DNA of 64,000 bases from Pseudomonas soli (GTDB lineage: Bacteria > Pseudomonadota > Gammaproteobacteria > Pseudomonadales > Pseudomonadaceae). Shown here in pieces: positions 26,155-34,308 of this stretch. The notes beneath the pieces were generated by a model. The model saw only the letters and a program-made list of their open reading frames with translations, searched no databases and was not told the origin of the DNA. The number at the start of each line of letters is the position of its first letter. Position 1 is the stretch's first letter. The position numbers and the translations under genes are program-made. The stretch lies in assembly GCF_900110655.1 (NCBI RefSeq), contig NZ_FOEQ01000001.1:62001-126000 (forward strand), given 5' to 3'.

Positions 26155-27300
26155 TCAGCCCGTCACCACCTCATACCTCACCCGATGCGCCTCGGTCGGC
26201 AACGGCACCTCCCACTTGAACATCATCCGCCGTATATCGTCATTGCGCAGCGACGTATCGCGTCGCTGGTTGCGCCGCATGATCTCGTCCTCCGGCCGCT
26301 CCAGGTAGACGATCTCCACCTGCGCCCCGTAGCCGTACAGCAAGTCCAGCGTACGGCTGCGCATCTGCGCCGACAGGTGCGTCGAGTTCCACACGAAGGG
26401 CCTGCGCTCGCGCAACAGCGCCTTGGCCCGGTCGATGGCGTAGTGCGCGGCCGCGCCTTCGTTCTGGCCGTGGCGCAGGCCCAGGGCCTGGCGCGCGTCG
26501 TCGAACGACACCACCGGCAGGTCCGGGTGGTGTCGGGCGATCCAGGTATCCTTGCCGCTGGCCGGCAGGCCGGAGAGCATCACCACCTGGGAGCCCTGGG
26601 GTTCGTGCAGCGCATAATCCGGATGCACACGGGCGCCACGCAGGTACTGAATGCGTGTGTAGTCGTCGGCAAACGCTCGCGGGCCGTACAAGCACCCCTC
26701 CTCTGCCGCCAGCTCGCGCCACAGTTCGATGGCGGTCAATACATCGGCCTTGCCGGCATAGTGGCGACCCTGCATGTCGGCCTCGGCCACCGCGCAGAGC
26801 ATCCACACCGGCAGTTCCCAGGACAGCTTGTGCAGCAGAAACTCCGCGCTGCGTCCGCTGCGGTCACCCTGCAGGGCAAAGAACGGCAATTGATGCACAG
26901 TGATGATCCGGCAGATCTGTTCGCGCAGCGCGAACGGCACGCCAGCGCGCCACAGCAGCAGGCGTGCATCCACCGCGCCTCGGCGCGAGTGGCCGGGTTG
27001 GCCGATGCGCCCGGTCTGCGGGTCGATCACCGTGGTGTCGGGCTTGGCGATGTCATGCAGCAGGGCTGCAAAGAACAGCACAAAGCGCTGCTCGGCGCTG
27101 GCGTCGCGGTAGGCGCTCTGCGCCAGCAACGCTTCGACCACCAGGCGGGTATGGACCCACACATCGCCCTCGGCGTGATAGGTCGGATCCTGCGGGGTGT
27201 CGGCCAGGCGTGCCAGGGCCGGGATGGCCGCGAGGCAAGCGGCGCTGTCCATGTCGTGCCCGGGGTCGGGCACCAGTTGTTGCAGTTGGCGAATATCCAT
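26155..27300 (-). CDS. HD phosphohydrolase and polynucleotide-kinase fusion (RNA end repair)
   Basis: A 381-residue two-domain protein. The N-terminal domain has HD motifs (His50, then His82-Asp83 in LLHDIAKPD). The C-terminal domain is a P-loop kinase with Walker A GLPASGKDT (Lys250), then SFDDAR and a lid region rich in Arg (RNQRRDTSLR), as in the 5'-kinase domain of T4 polynucleotide kinase. The start is ATG 27300 after AAGGAG, 14 bases beyond the RNA ligase stop. Together the two genes could heal and seal broken RNA: 5' phosphorylation by the kinase, and possibly 3' or cyclic-phosphate removal by the HD domain (inferred). Confidence 0.85.
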   Translation of the reverse strand: MDIRQLQQLVPDPGHDMDSAACLAAIPALARLADTPQDPTYHAEGDVWVHTRLVVEALLAQSAYRDASAEQRFVLFFAALLHDIAKPDTTVIDPQTGRIGQPGHSRRGAVDARLLLWRAGVPFALREQICRIITVHQLPFFALQGDRSGRSAEFLLHKLSWELPVWMLCAVAEADMQGRHYAGKADVLTAIELWRELAAEEGCLYGPRAFADDYTRIQYLRGARVHPDYALHEPQGSQVVMLSGLPASGKDTWIARHHPDLPVVSFDDARQALGLRHGQNEGAAAHYAIDRAKALLRERRPFVWNSTHLSAQMRSRTLDLLYGYGAQVEIVYLERPEDEIMRRNQRRDTSLRNDDIRRMMFKWEVPLPTEAHRVRYEVVTG

Positions 27301-27314
27301 TTCGGGAAGCTCCT

Positions 27315-28175
27315 TCAGTAGCCGCGGCGTTCGCCGTGCCAGTCCAGGGACAGGCGCGGTGCATAGAGATCGACGCCTGCGGCCAGTTGATTGGGTATGA
27401 ACGGTTGGTTGGCATGGTGCTGGTCGGCGTCGAGGATGGCCTGGACGAAGTCCTGGCGCACCCACTTGAGCCGGCCCAGGGTCTGGCGCTCGTCTTCGAG
27501 CTTCAGGTACAGCCCCTCCATGCGGCTCGAGCGGTCGCATTGGCGCCAGGCCCGGGCCAGGTCGAGGCCTTCGCGGCGTACCACCTGCTCGAACACTTCG
27601 CGCCAGCGCGCGGTCTTGGCCAGCGAGTCGCCGAGCAACGCCATCAAGTCGGCGTAGCGGCGCGGTGCCGGGCCTTCGTACAGCACCGGTACGGACAGCA
27701 CCGGGCCGTCCGCGAGCAGCTGTCGGCGCGCCGCAGTGGACAGGAACTGGCCTGTGGCGCGGTCCCACACGTCGAACTCGCAGAAGAAATGCGGCAGGTG
27801 GTCGTAGAACACCGAGTGCTTCTTGTGCAGCCACTCGCCATACAGCACGAAGCGGTCTTCAAGACGTTCGAGCAACCAGTGCTCGTGGGCCACGGCCCAT
27901 TGCTTGAACAGGTTGAACTGGCGCTCGCGGCCGCCGCCGCTGAGGTAATGGCCACGCGATTGCAGGCGTAGCTCGCCACCGTTGGTAAAGCTGATGCCGG
28001 CGTTGGCGCCGTCGAGTTTCTCTTCCACCACCAACCATTGGCCAGCCAGCGAGCCATAGGCCACCTGGCCGGCATCGCTGTCGCCGTCCTGCAGGCGCGA
28101 GCCTTGCAGATGTGCTGTGCGGGGGTATTTGAGCAGTTCGAGGGAATGTGCGTCGGCACGAAAATCCATGTTCAT
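27315..28175 (-). CDS. RNA ligase (Rnl2-like nucleotidyltransferase)
   Basis: A 286-residue ligase. Motif I, EEKLDGANAG, supplies the AMP-accepting Lys53. Later come YGEWLHKKHSVFYD (motif III region), RMEGLYLKLED (motif IV) and LKWVRQ (motif V), the order expected for ATP-dependent RNA ligases. The start is ATG 28175, 7 bases after AAGGAG. It is the first gene of a two-gene operon with the HD/kinase. The physiological substrate, probably tRNA or another RNA cut at a specific site, is unknown. An anticodon-nuclease candidate lies about 12 kb away. Confidence 0.87.
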   Translation of the reverse strand: MNMDFRADAHSLELLKYPRTAHLQGSRLQDGDSDAGQVAYGSLAGQWLVVEEKLDGANAGISFTNGGELRLQSRGHYLSGGGRERQFNLFKQWAVAHEHWLLERLEDRFVLYGEWLHKKHSVFYDHLPHFFCEFDVWDRATGQFLSTAARRQLLADGPVLSVPVLYEGPAPRRYADLMALLGDSLAKTARWREVFEQVVRREGLDLARAWRQCDRSSRMEGLYLKLEDERQTLGRLKWVRQDFVQAILDADQHHANQPFIPNQLAAGVDLYAPRLSLDWHGERRGY

Positions 28176-28201
28176 GGGTTTCTCCTTGGTAATAGGGAAA
28201 A

Positions 28202-28289
28202 ACCGACGACAGGATCAGGCAGGTACGAGGATGAAGCGCCGCCGCGCGCAAGCACGGGCAGCCATCAGGCACGATGGACCGTCGTCGGT
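28202..28289 (-). promoter_or_regulatory. Structured leader of the RNA-repair operon
   Basis: On the minus strand ACCGACGAC (28289-28281) pairs with GTCGTCGGT (28210-28202), closing an 88-base element with an internal CCATC/GATGG hairpin, followed directly by TTTTT. It lies 27 bases upstream of the ligase start. It could be a terminator or attenuator leader or a small RNA. The rest of the 298-base gap shows only a short GCCCCT/AGGGGC hairpin (28428-28441). Confidence 0.5.
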
Positions 28290-28473
28290 ATCAGGCGTGT
28301 TTGATGGCGCAGGGCACTGGCTTCACCACTTTGGCAAAAGGTTGCGGGGATTCGAGGGCGCGTATTCAACAGCAGGTATCGGTCGCGGGTCAAGCCCTCA
28401 GTAGCAGCAATGTGATAGCATCGGCGCGCCCCTGGAGGGGCAATCTTCTGATATCCCGCAAGGAATACGCTTC

Positions 28474-28692
28474 GTGAAAGACTTCGTCATCAGCGTCAAC
28501 AACATCGTCCTCTACGTCTCCCTGGCCGTTATCTGGCTGTTCGCCCTCATCACCCTGTTCACCGGCGGATTCCTGCCAGCCCTGGGTGTGTTCGTGGTCG
28601 GCAGCCTCGGCTGGTGCATCGTCTCCGGCTTCTGGTTCGTCCAGTCGGCCACCTACGAAGAGCTGCGCAAGCTCAACGCCAGCAAGGACTGA
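28474..28692 (+). CDS. Small inner-membrane protein
   Basis: A 72-residue protein with two predicted membrane helices (about residues 9-31 and 33-57) and a charged C-terminal tail. The start is GTG 28474, 9 bases after AAGGA. Similar short membrane proteins are widespread in pseudomonads without assigned function. It is transcribed convergently with the PACE transporter and divergently from the RNA-ligase operon. Confidence 0.75.
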   Translation: MKDFVISVNNIVLYVSLAVIWLFALITLFTGGFLPALGVFVVGSLGWCIVSGFWFVQSATYEELRKLNASKD

Positions 28693-28730
28693 CGCATCCG
28701 GGCGGCTCGGCACCTCGCCTCGCAGCCGCC

Positions 28731-29186
28731 CTACCCTCGCCCCGCACAAGCCTCGGCCGATACCTCGCCCTGCGCCGAGACAGGCACATCGAACACGCGG
28801 TCGAACGCCCACTGAAACACCAGCGCATAAAAGAAGAAGAACACGAACAACCCCAGGTCGGTCACCAGCGCCGCCCACCAGGAAATCTGCAGCCACCAGG
28901 CCACCAGTGGCACCAGCAGCAGTACCAACCCACCTTCGAACCCCGCCGAGTGCAGCAAGCGCCTGCCGAGGGTGCGGGCACGGTTCGGCTGACGGAGCTC
29001 CCAAAACTCGAACAGATAGTTGTACACCACGTTCCAGGCCAGCGCGCTGGCGGACAGCATCAACGACAGCGCGCCGGCATGCGCCAAACCGTTGTCGTAG
29101 ACCAGGGCGATGGCCGGTGACAGCACAGCGACGGCGATCGCCTCGTAAAGAACGGCCTGGACGATCTTGCGGGCGGGACCTTGCAT
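28731..29186 (-). CDS. PACE-family efflux transporter (AceI-like)
   Basis: A 151-residue membrane protein with four predicted helices in two tandem 'transmembrane pair' halves. Family features are RKIVQAVLYEAIAV near the start (the family-conserved Glu is in the first helix) and WNVVYNYLFEFWE in the second helix. PACE proteins export chlorhexidine and short diamines. The start is ATG 29186, preceded by AGGTG; the longer frame has no support. The divergent LysR gene at 29303 mirrors the aceI-aceR pair of Acinetobacter, so substrate-induced control is likely. Confidence 0.88.
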   Translation of the reverse strand: MQGPARKIVQAVLYEAIAVAVLSPAIALVYDNGLAHAGALSLMLSASALAWNVVYNYLFEFWELRQPNRARTLGRRLLHSAGFEGGLVLLLVPLVAWWLQISWWAALVTDLGLFVFFFFYALVFQWAFDRVFDVPVSAQGEVSAEACAGRG

Positions 29187-29302
29187 GGCGGTGCACCTGT
29201 GGGCGGTGAAAGCGGATGCCGCCACGTTAGCGCTCGGTGACCGCCACGAAAAATGAGATAAATTGAGCGGGCATCAATCCAATTCATCCCTCGAGGTGGT
29301 CG

Positions 29303-30205
29303 GTGTTCTCTTCGCTTCCGCTCAACGCGTTGCGCAGCTTCGAGGCCGCGGCGCGCCTCACCAGCTTCAAGGCCGCGGCCGAGGAGCTCTCGGTCACGCC
29401 CGGGGCCATTTCCCACCAGGTGAAGGTGCTGGAGACCCGGCTTGGCACTTTGCTGTTCGAGCGCAGCGCGCAGGGTGTGAGGCTCACCGAGCAAGGCGAG
29501 CGGCTCTATCGCCAGGTCCATGGCGCACTCCTGGATATCAGTCGTAGCCTGGAGCACTTCCTGCCCGGCACCGCATCACAGTCCCTGACCCTGTCCACTA
29601 CGCCCGGGCTGGCCGCCGCCTGGCTGATTCCGAGGTTGGGCGATTTCTACCGTGCTTTCGAGGCGTTCAACCTGCGCATCGACACCGGCAACGAACTGGT
29701 CGACCTGCTGCGCGATTCCAGCATCGACCTGGCAATTCGAGCCGTCAGCCACACCGACCCGAAGCTGTTCAACCTGCCGTTGATGGAGGAGCGTTTCGCG
29801 GTCTATGCCGCGCCTGCGGTGCTCGCCGCCATGGCGGTTGAACAGCTCCAGTTGATCGACCTGCGCTGGCAGGTCCCGCAAGGCTGTTCGATCAGCTGGC
29901 AGCTTTGGTGTGAGGCGGCGGGCTGCCAAGACTGGCTTGAGCGTGCACGCATGCGCGAATTCGATGACGAGCATTTTGCCTTGAGCGCCGCCGTTGCAGG
30001 CCAAGGCCTGGTGCTCGCCAGCAACGTACTGGTGGCCGATAGCGTGCAACGTGGCGAACTGGCGGCCTTCCGGCCCGACGTCAGCCTGCCGGGGCCGCGC
30101 TACATGGCGGTCTGCGTACCGGGCCGGGAACGGCAGCCACACATGAAGGCACTGTTGGCCTGGCTGGCCGAAGTGGCCGCGGCGACCATAACGGAGACGC
30201 GTTGA
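29303..30205 (+). CDS. LysR-family regulator divergent from the PACE transporter
   Basis: A 300-residue regulator with an N-terminal winged helix (LNALRSFEAAARLTSFKAAAEEL, in pieces) and a GcvA-type effector domain (GASISWQ-like segment, here GCSISWQLW). The start is GTG 29303. It faces the PACE gene across about 115 bases and is its likely regulator. Confidence 0.88.
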   Translation: MFSSLPLNALRSFEAAARLTSFKAAAEELSVTPGAISHQVKVLETRLGTLLFERSAQGVRLTEQGERLYRQVHGALLDISRSLEHFLPGTASQSLTLSTTPGLAAAWLIPRLGDFYRAFEAFNLRIDTGNELVDLLRDSSIDLAIRAVSHTDPKLFNLPLMEERFAVYAAPAVLAAMAVEQLQLIDLRWQVPQGCSISWQLWCEAAGCQDWLERARMREFDDEHFALSAAVAGQGLVLASNVLVADSVQRGELAAFRPDVSLPGPRYMAVCVPGRERQPHMKALLAWLAEVAAATITETR

Positions 30206-30276
30206 ATAACGCCGGTGGATCAGGCATGGCTGTCCTTCTCCAAGCCTAGAACCGTCACTGGCCGGTCAGCGCCGCA

Positions 30277-30657
30277 TCAGCCTTTCCTGCGCAACGCCTC
30301 GACCAGTTGCGCCTTGGTCATGCGCGAACGCCCCTTGATATCCTTGCTGCGCGCCTCTTTCATCAGGCTTTCCTTGGTCTGCGTCTCCAGTGAGGTGCCA
30401 GATTGACGTCCATGGCCCTGACGGGTTTTCGCGGCCCGCTTGGCCGAATCTGAACGTGCGGTCTTCTTTTCGCTCGACGACGTCTTGCTGCCCGATCCGC
30501 CGGACTTGTCGCCGCCGCCGGACTGCTTGTTGACGGTAGCCCAGGCACGGGACTCGGCCTCGTCCTTGGACAGGCCCTTGTCCTCGTAGCTTTGCTCGAT
30601 GTGTTCGGCCTTGCGCTTCTGTTTCTCGGTGTACTTGTCTTTGTCTCCACGGGGCAT
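30277..30657 (-). CDS. 'Plasmid stabilisation'-annotated small basic protein with Rho-N-like tail
   Basis: A 126-residue, highly charged protein. The N-terminus (MPRGDKDKYTEKQKRKAEHI, with SYEDKGLSKDEAESRAWATVNK following) is a conserved ChaB/KEYTEKQ-like helical motif. A low-complexity Gly/Ser/Lys linker follows, and then a C-terminal segment (TKESLMKEARSKDIKGRSRM) resembling Rho-N/SAP nucleic-acid-binding helices. The start is ATG 30657 with AGGAG 8 bases upstream. Nucleic-acid binding is inferred; the plasmid-related name is a database habit. Confidence 0.75.
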   Translation of the reverse strand: MPRGDKDKYTEKQKRKAEHIEQSYEDKGLSKDEAESRAWATVNKQSGGGDKSGGSGSKTSSSEKKTARSDSAKRAAKTRQGHGRQSGTSLETQTKESLMKEARSKDIKGRSRMTKAQLVEALRRKG

Positions 30658-30753
30658 GTCGCTCACTCCTGAGTGGGTTCGGCTGAACGGTTGAAGCCAT
30701 TGCCGCTGACGAAGTGCGATCGGCTGGACGAATGGTCGGCAGTGCCCAAGCAG

Positions 30754-31005
30754 CTACACAAGGTGGTAGTCCGCGCCGGCCACCGCCTTCACGAACGCTC
30801 GATCAGCAAGCCGGCGCAGGTCGCGCCACTCAGTCCAGTCGATCAACCGCAGCCGGTCCATCTCGTCGGCCTGGCGCAGGAGTTCATCGTGATAGGTGCT
30901 TGGACAGTGCCGGCGCAGGGCCTGGTTGTCGTAGGTGTCGAACCAGTGGTTGATCGCTGCCAGCCGGCATTGCGCCGGGGTCATCGGGTCGCTGAAGGCA
31001 TTCAT
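30754..31005 (-). CDS. Small conserved protein of unknown function
   Basis: An 83-residue, helical, Arg-rich protein (MNAFSDPMTPAQCRLAAINH..., then RLIDWTEWRDLRRLADRA). I do not recognise a domain. The start at 31005 is preferred over upstream in-frame codons because the conserved-looking protein begins there, though the ribosome-binding site is weak. It sits 96 bases from the basic protein at 30277 on the same strand and may be co-transcribed. Confidence 0.55.
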   Translation of the reverse strand: MNAFSDPMTPAQCRLAAINHWFDTYDNQALRRHCPSTYHDELLRQADEMDRLRLIDWTEWRDLRRLADRAFVKAVAGADYHLV

Positions 31006-31181
31006 CTCGGACCGCCCTGCTTTCTTTGACGGAAGATGCCTGTGCGTCGCACGAGGTTCCCTCCAGCCGCCTGGACGGTCGGCGCGACGCAAATGCCACT
31101 GGTGATCTGCGCTTGAACTTTAACGCGCTTCCTGGCTTCCCCTGAATAGACCATCCCCACAGCGTACAGGAGAACCAACCC

Positions 31182-31304
31182 ATGAGGCCTTTGATCTGTC
31201 ACGGTACCGGCGATGTCCGTATCGAAATGCTTGCGGATCCGCTCGTCCTGAGCAGGCACGGCTGTGTGTTTCGCACTATCGCCACACGGAGCGTGCAGCC
31301 ATGA
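31182..31304 (+). pseudogene. N-terminal remnant of a zinc-dependent alcohol dehydrogenase
   Basis: A 40-codon frame with AGGAG and an ATG at 31182 encodes MRPLICHGTGDVRIEMLADP, which matches the start of medium-chain Zn-dependent alcohol/formaldehyde dehydrogenases (typically MKAL-x-x-HG-x-x-DVRVE-x-x-DP). It then diverges and stops at 31302-31304, overlapping the next start codon. All catalytic and zinc-binding parts are missing. I read it as the stub of a deleted gene whose start signals survive. Nothing else is visible in 31006-31181. Confidence 0.6.
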
Positions 31305-31792
31305 TCGATCCCGCCACCGGTATGAAGCCGGGAGAACGCTATACCGTGGAAAACCTCGAGCGGGTGCATCCGTTCACCGGCTTCTTCCTCGACGGCAAGT
31401 ACTATCTGGGGCCGGAGCTGCTGACCGCCGTGGGGTGGCTGGAGGGGCGGCGATTCATCTATGACAACCTCGATGCCACGGGCGAGCCGGTGTTCGCCAA
31501 CCGCTTCGCCGGCGAGATCAAGGACCTGGTGCTGACCTTGGCGGATGGCACTTCCCTGGCAGTGTCGCGCCTTGAACACTGGCCTTCCGACGAGGGGGGC
31601 AGTGAAGTCGAACAGCCTGGACAGCGGCCATCAGTACCTGAAGTTCCAGCCTTCGCAGCGACGCAGGGACGGCGTCTGGTGGCGGGTGTCGAGCGCCTGC
31701 AACGCCACCCCGCAGCCATCCTGGCAACCGCCTTGTCCCTGGGATTCGTGGCGGGCTGGGTGCTGGCGACACTGGAGCGCAGGCGCCATTAG
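31301..31792 (+). CDS. Membrane-anchored protein of unknown function
   Basis: A 163-residue protein. The soluble N-terminal part of about 95 residues (RYTVENLERVHPFTGFFLD, then GKYYLGPELLTAVGWL) is followed by a Pro-rich linker and one C-terminal hydrophobic segment (AAILATALSLGFVAGWVLA) ending in basic residues, a tail-anchor-like arrangement. No family is recognised. The start codon overlaps the stop of the dehydrogenase stub, so it may now be translated through that stub's signals. Confidence 0.6.
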   Translation: MIDPATGMKPGERYTVENLERVHPFTGFFLDGKYYLGPELLTAVGWLEGRRFIYDNLDATGEPVFANRFAGEIKDLVLTLADGTSLAVSRLEHWPSDEGGSEVEQPGQRPSVPEVPAFAATQGRRLVAGVERLQRHPAAILATALSLGFVAGWVLATLERRRH

Positions 31793-31814
31793 GTGTACCA
31801 GGAGCGCGTGCGCC

Positions 31815-32036
31815 CTACCCTGGTCTTCGTCTGTCACCTAGTGACATGTGCGGCTTGAAGATAAGCGTAAAGCTGCCGGTCAGGCGCGAACGCAGCTCCT
31901 TGGGCATGGTGTATCCGAAGTGGACAAGCCATGCGCCGTCACCCAGCAAAAAGGTATCGCCCCGATAGCGCTTGACCTCGGTTTCGCTGATGCCAATTTC
32001 CATTGCCACATCCAGGTCGGTCGGGGGAGTCGTCAT
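31815..32036 (-). CDS. Small protein of unknown function
   Basis: A 73-residue protein starting at ATG 32036 (MTTPPTDLDVAMEIGISETE), with a basic C-terminus. No family is recognised and the ribosome-binding site is poor. The start abuts the stop of the cytochrome bd remnant on the same strand, so it may once have been the small gene after cydB, or it may be a chance frame. A longer frame (to 32105) is less convincing. Confidence 0.4.
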   Translation of the reverse strand: MTTPPTDLDVAMEIGISETEVKRYRGDTFLLGDGAWLVHFGYTMPKELRSRLTGSFTLIFKPHMSLGDRRRPG

Positions 32037-33122
32037 TATGCAGAGGCCTCTGGCCGTATTTTTATTGGAAGTTGAATAGCGCCTGTTTGACTTGCATAAG
32101 GGCATTTACCCTGCCAGGCGTTCAGCACATTTCCTGAATGTCGGACGAATGGCGTGGCGCATTCATTGGCCAGGCGTCGTCCCCTGCCTGCCCGAGCCCT
32201 GACCTTTCCCGAAAACACCCTGAAGCCCCAGGTGTTGTAGCCCAGCGTGACAGGCACAACCAGGGCAAAGCCAACCAGTACAAACACTTGAGTGGCAGCG
32301 CTTGCCGCCGCCTGTTCAAGAGTCAGTGCCGGCGGGATGGCATTGGGAAAGAGCGCTACCAGCATGAGGGTGAATGCCACGACGATCATGCCCAGGGCAC
32401 AAGACAGCGGCAGCCAGTGGTGTGCACAGCGCCAGGCGCGAGCGAACCCCACCAGCAATCCAATGCTCGCTACCCCGGCGCCTACGAGCAGCGAGGGCTG
32501 GCCGAGGCGATGCCAATACTGCGTATCGAGTTGCAACGTCAACGCCAGCACACCAGCCAGCGCCGCCAGGGCATAGGCCGCAGAGCAGCTTGGCCTGGCT
32601 GGCTGCCCGACGTTGCAGCGGGCCTTCGCATCGCCAGTACAGCCAGCAGGCACCCAGCCATGAGTAACCCAGCACCAGCACCAGCGCCAGTGCACAGGCC
32701 ACCGCGTAGGTCGCGAAAAAATGCAGCTTCGGCCCGACCTTGTTCTGGCCGAACAACATCACCCCGAGAAAACCCGCTTTCAGAAAGAATGCCACCAGTA
32801 CCTCATAGAGCATCAATGGACCGATGATCTCGCCGACTGCCAGCGACAGCCGTGCCCAATTCAGACCGAACTGATACTCCATGACCAGGCCGAAGGCGGT
32901 CCCGGCGGCCACGGTCAAGGCAAACACTTTCAGCCAGTAGCGGTATAGCGCCAACACGGCTGGCTGTCGGCGCCACAGCCACCAGGCTTCCAAGGCCATC
33001 AACCACTGCGCCAGGCCAATGCTGAAGGCGGCAAGGACAATATGAAGACCAATGGTGATGGCGAATTGAGCCCGCGCGGCCAGCAGCGCCGCAGCCGCAT
33101 CGGCGTGCTCAATCAAGCTCAT
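32036..33122 (-). pseudogene. cydA-cydB: Fused cydA'-'cydB remnant of cytochrome bd oxidase
   Basis: Residues 1-156 from the start at 33122 match the N-terminus of CydA (QFAITIGLHIVLAAFSIGL, with GLVMEYQFGLNW and FFLKAGFLGVMLFG following). Near base 32654 the reading passes directly into the middle of CydB (LGACWLYWRCEGPLQRRAA). Near 32580 the frame shifts, and the CydB C-terminus continues in another frame (YALAALAGVLAL, later TLGYNTWGFRVF) to a stop at 32036. So a deletion removed the end of cydA and the start of cydB, and a frameshift follows. No functional oxidase can be made from this locus. Confidence 0.82.
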
Positions 33123-33142
33123 CCCTCGCTGGCACGTCTATA

Positions 33143-33361
33143 TCAGGCTTTGTCGTCAACGTCGCGCAGGCGCTTCTCGATCGCACGGATCTGCTCTTCC
33201 TGCTCTTTGATTGAAGTCGGCGTTATCACCTTGTCGACCGCCTCTGTATCCGGATCCGGGCGCTCGAGCATCGGATCCGGCGCAGGCTGCCCTTTTTGGG
33301 CCTCTTCCGAGGAAATGGGGCGTGGGGTCTTGTCAGCGGGTTTGGATTCAGGCTGTTTCAT
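33143..33361 (-). CDS. Small hydrophilic protein of unknown function
   Basis: A 72-residue protein rich in Pro, Lys and Glu with a disordered N-terminal half and a C-terminal helix (SIKEQEEQIRAIEKRLRD) that may form a coiled coil. The start is ATG 33361 with a weak GGACC upstream. It ends 20 bases before the cydA remnant on the same strand. Similar short proteins occur in pseudomonads without assigned function. Confidence 0.5.
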   Translation of the reverse strand: MKQPESKPADKTPRPISSEEAQKGQPAPDPMLERPDPDTEAVDKVITPTSIKEQEEQIRAIEKRLRDVDDKA

Positions 33362-33433
33362 GAAAGGGTCCCGTGGCGGATGACTGTCTTTCAGAAGAGT
33401 ACCGGCCGCCTGGGAAAGTTTGATCCGACTGCA

Positions 33434-34147
33434 TCAGCACAACTGATCCCAGGTTGCCAGGGCATTGCCCAAGGCGGCGCCGGCGGCGGTATTGTCGAAT
33501 ATGCACCAGATATCTGTCTGGCTGGCAGCACTCGCCCGCAGCCGCGCCGCCAAAGCCTGCAGGTAATGGTCGGAATAAGCGCTGTAGTAGACACGCGGCT
33601 CGCCATGCAGGCGCCAATACTCCAGCCCTGGCCACCCGCCGGGCTCGGCATCGCTGACCAGGCGCGGCGGGCTGGCGGCCACCTGGGCGATGCGCAGCGC
33701 GACGAGCATTGACTGCGCCGCATGCCACGAAGCGTGGCGCGGCTCGACCGCCACTGGTCCGGCATGGCGTTCGCGCAACGCTTCGAAGAAGCGACGCGCC
33801 ATTTGGGCGTCGTAGGCCAACGAAGGTGGCAACTGGACCAGCAGGCAACCGAGGCGCTCCCCCAGCTGGCCGCACTGGGCGAGAAACCCATCGAGCAGCG
33901 GTCCGCAGGCGTGCAGGCGCTGTTCATGGGTGATGGTCCTGGGCAGCTTGACGGAAAAGCGAAATGTCGTCGGCACCGAGGCGGCCCATCGCGCATAGGT
34001 TTCAGGGCGGTGCGGGCGGTAGAACGCGCTGTTGATCTCGACCGCGTTCAGCCGCCGCGCATAGCGCTGCAGGTGGCTGCCTTGCGCGGGAAACGCGTCG
34101 ACATAAGGTCGCGAAATGCTCCAGCCGGCACAGCCTAGATAAATCAT
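33434..34147 (-). CDS. DUF72 family protein
   Basis: A 237-residue TIM-barrel-like protein. The N-terminus IYLGCAGWSI and the following NAVEINSAFYRP and FRFSVKLPRTITH segments are diagnostic of DUF72 (YecE). The start is ATG 34147, preceded by AGGAG at good distance. DUF72 proteins have no settled function. Length is within the usual 230-290 range. Confidence 0.9.
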   Translation of the reverse strand: MIYLGCAGWSISRPYVDAFPAQGSHLQRYARRLNAVEINSAFYRPHRPETYARWAASVPTTFRFSVKLPRTITHEQRLHACGPLLDGFLAQCGQLGERLGCLLVQLPPSLAYDAQMARRFFEALRERHAGPVAVEPRHASWHAAQSMLVALRIAQVAASPPRLVSDAEPGGWPGLEYWRLHGEPRVYYSAYSDHYLQALAARLRASAASQTDIWCIFDNTAAGAALGNALATWDQLC

Positions 34148-34308
34148 CCGCTTGCTCCTGTCAGGCGCTGTGAAGCGGTGGAGTGGCGGCGGGGTCAAGA
34201 CGTTCCGAAAACCCGGCGGTGAAAATCCGATCGACCTCTGGCCGCACCTCGACGTCCCATGAAAGGACGCTGCACATCCCCCGAGGGCAACCAGGAGGCG
34301 AGCCACTC

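Noticed and set aside
26155-27834. A single 559-residue minus-strand protein covering the HD/kinase and part of the RNA ligase gene
   Set aside because: The N-terminal part is a shadow of the ligase gene in another frame; a good ribosome-binding site and HD-domain start exist at 27300.
28202-28289. tRNA or tRNA-like gene before the RNA ligase
   Set aside because: The closing stem is 9 bp and no D, anticodon or T arm with invariant bases could be drawn; it is reported only as a structured leader.
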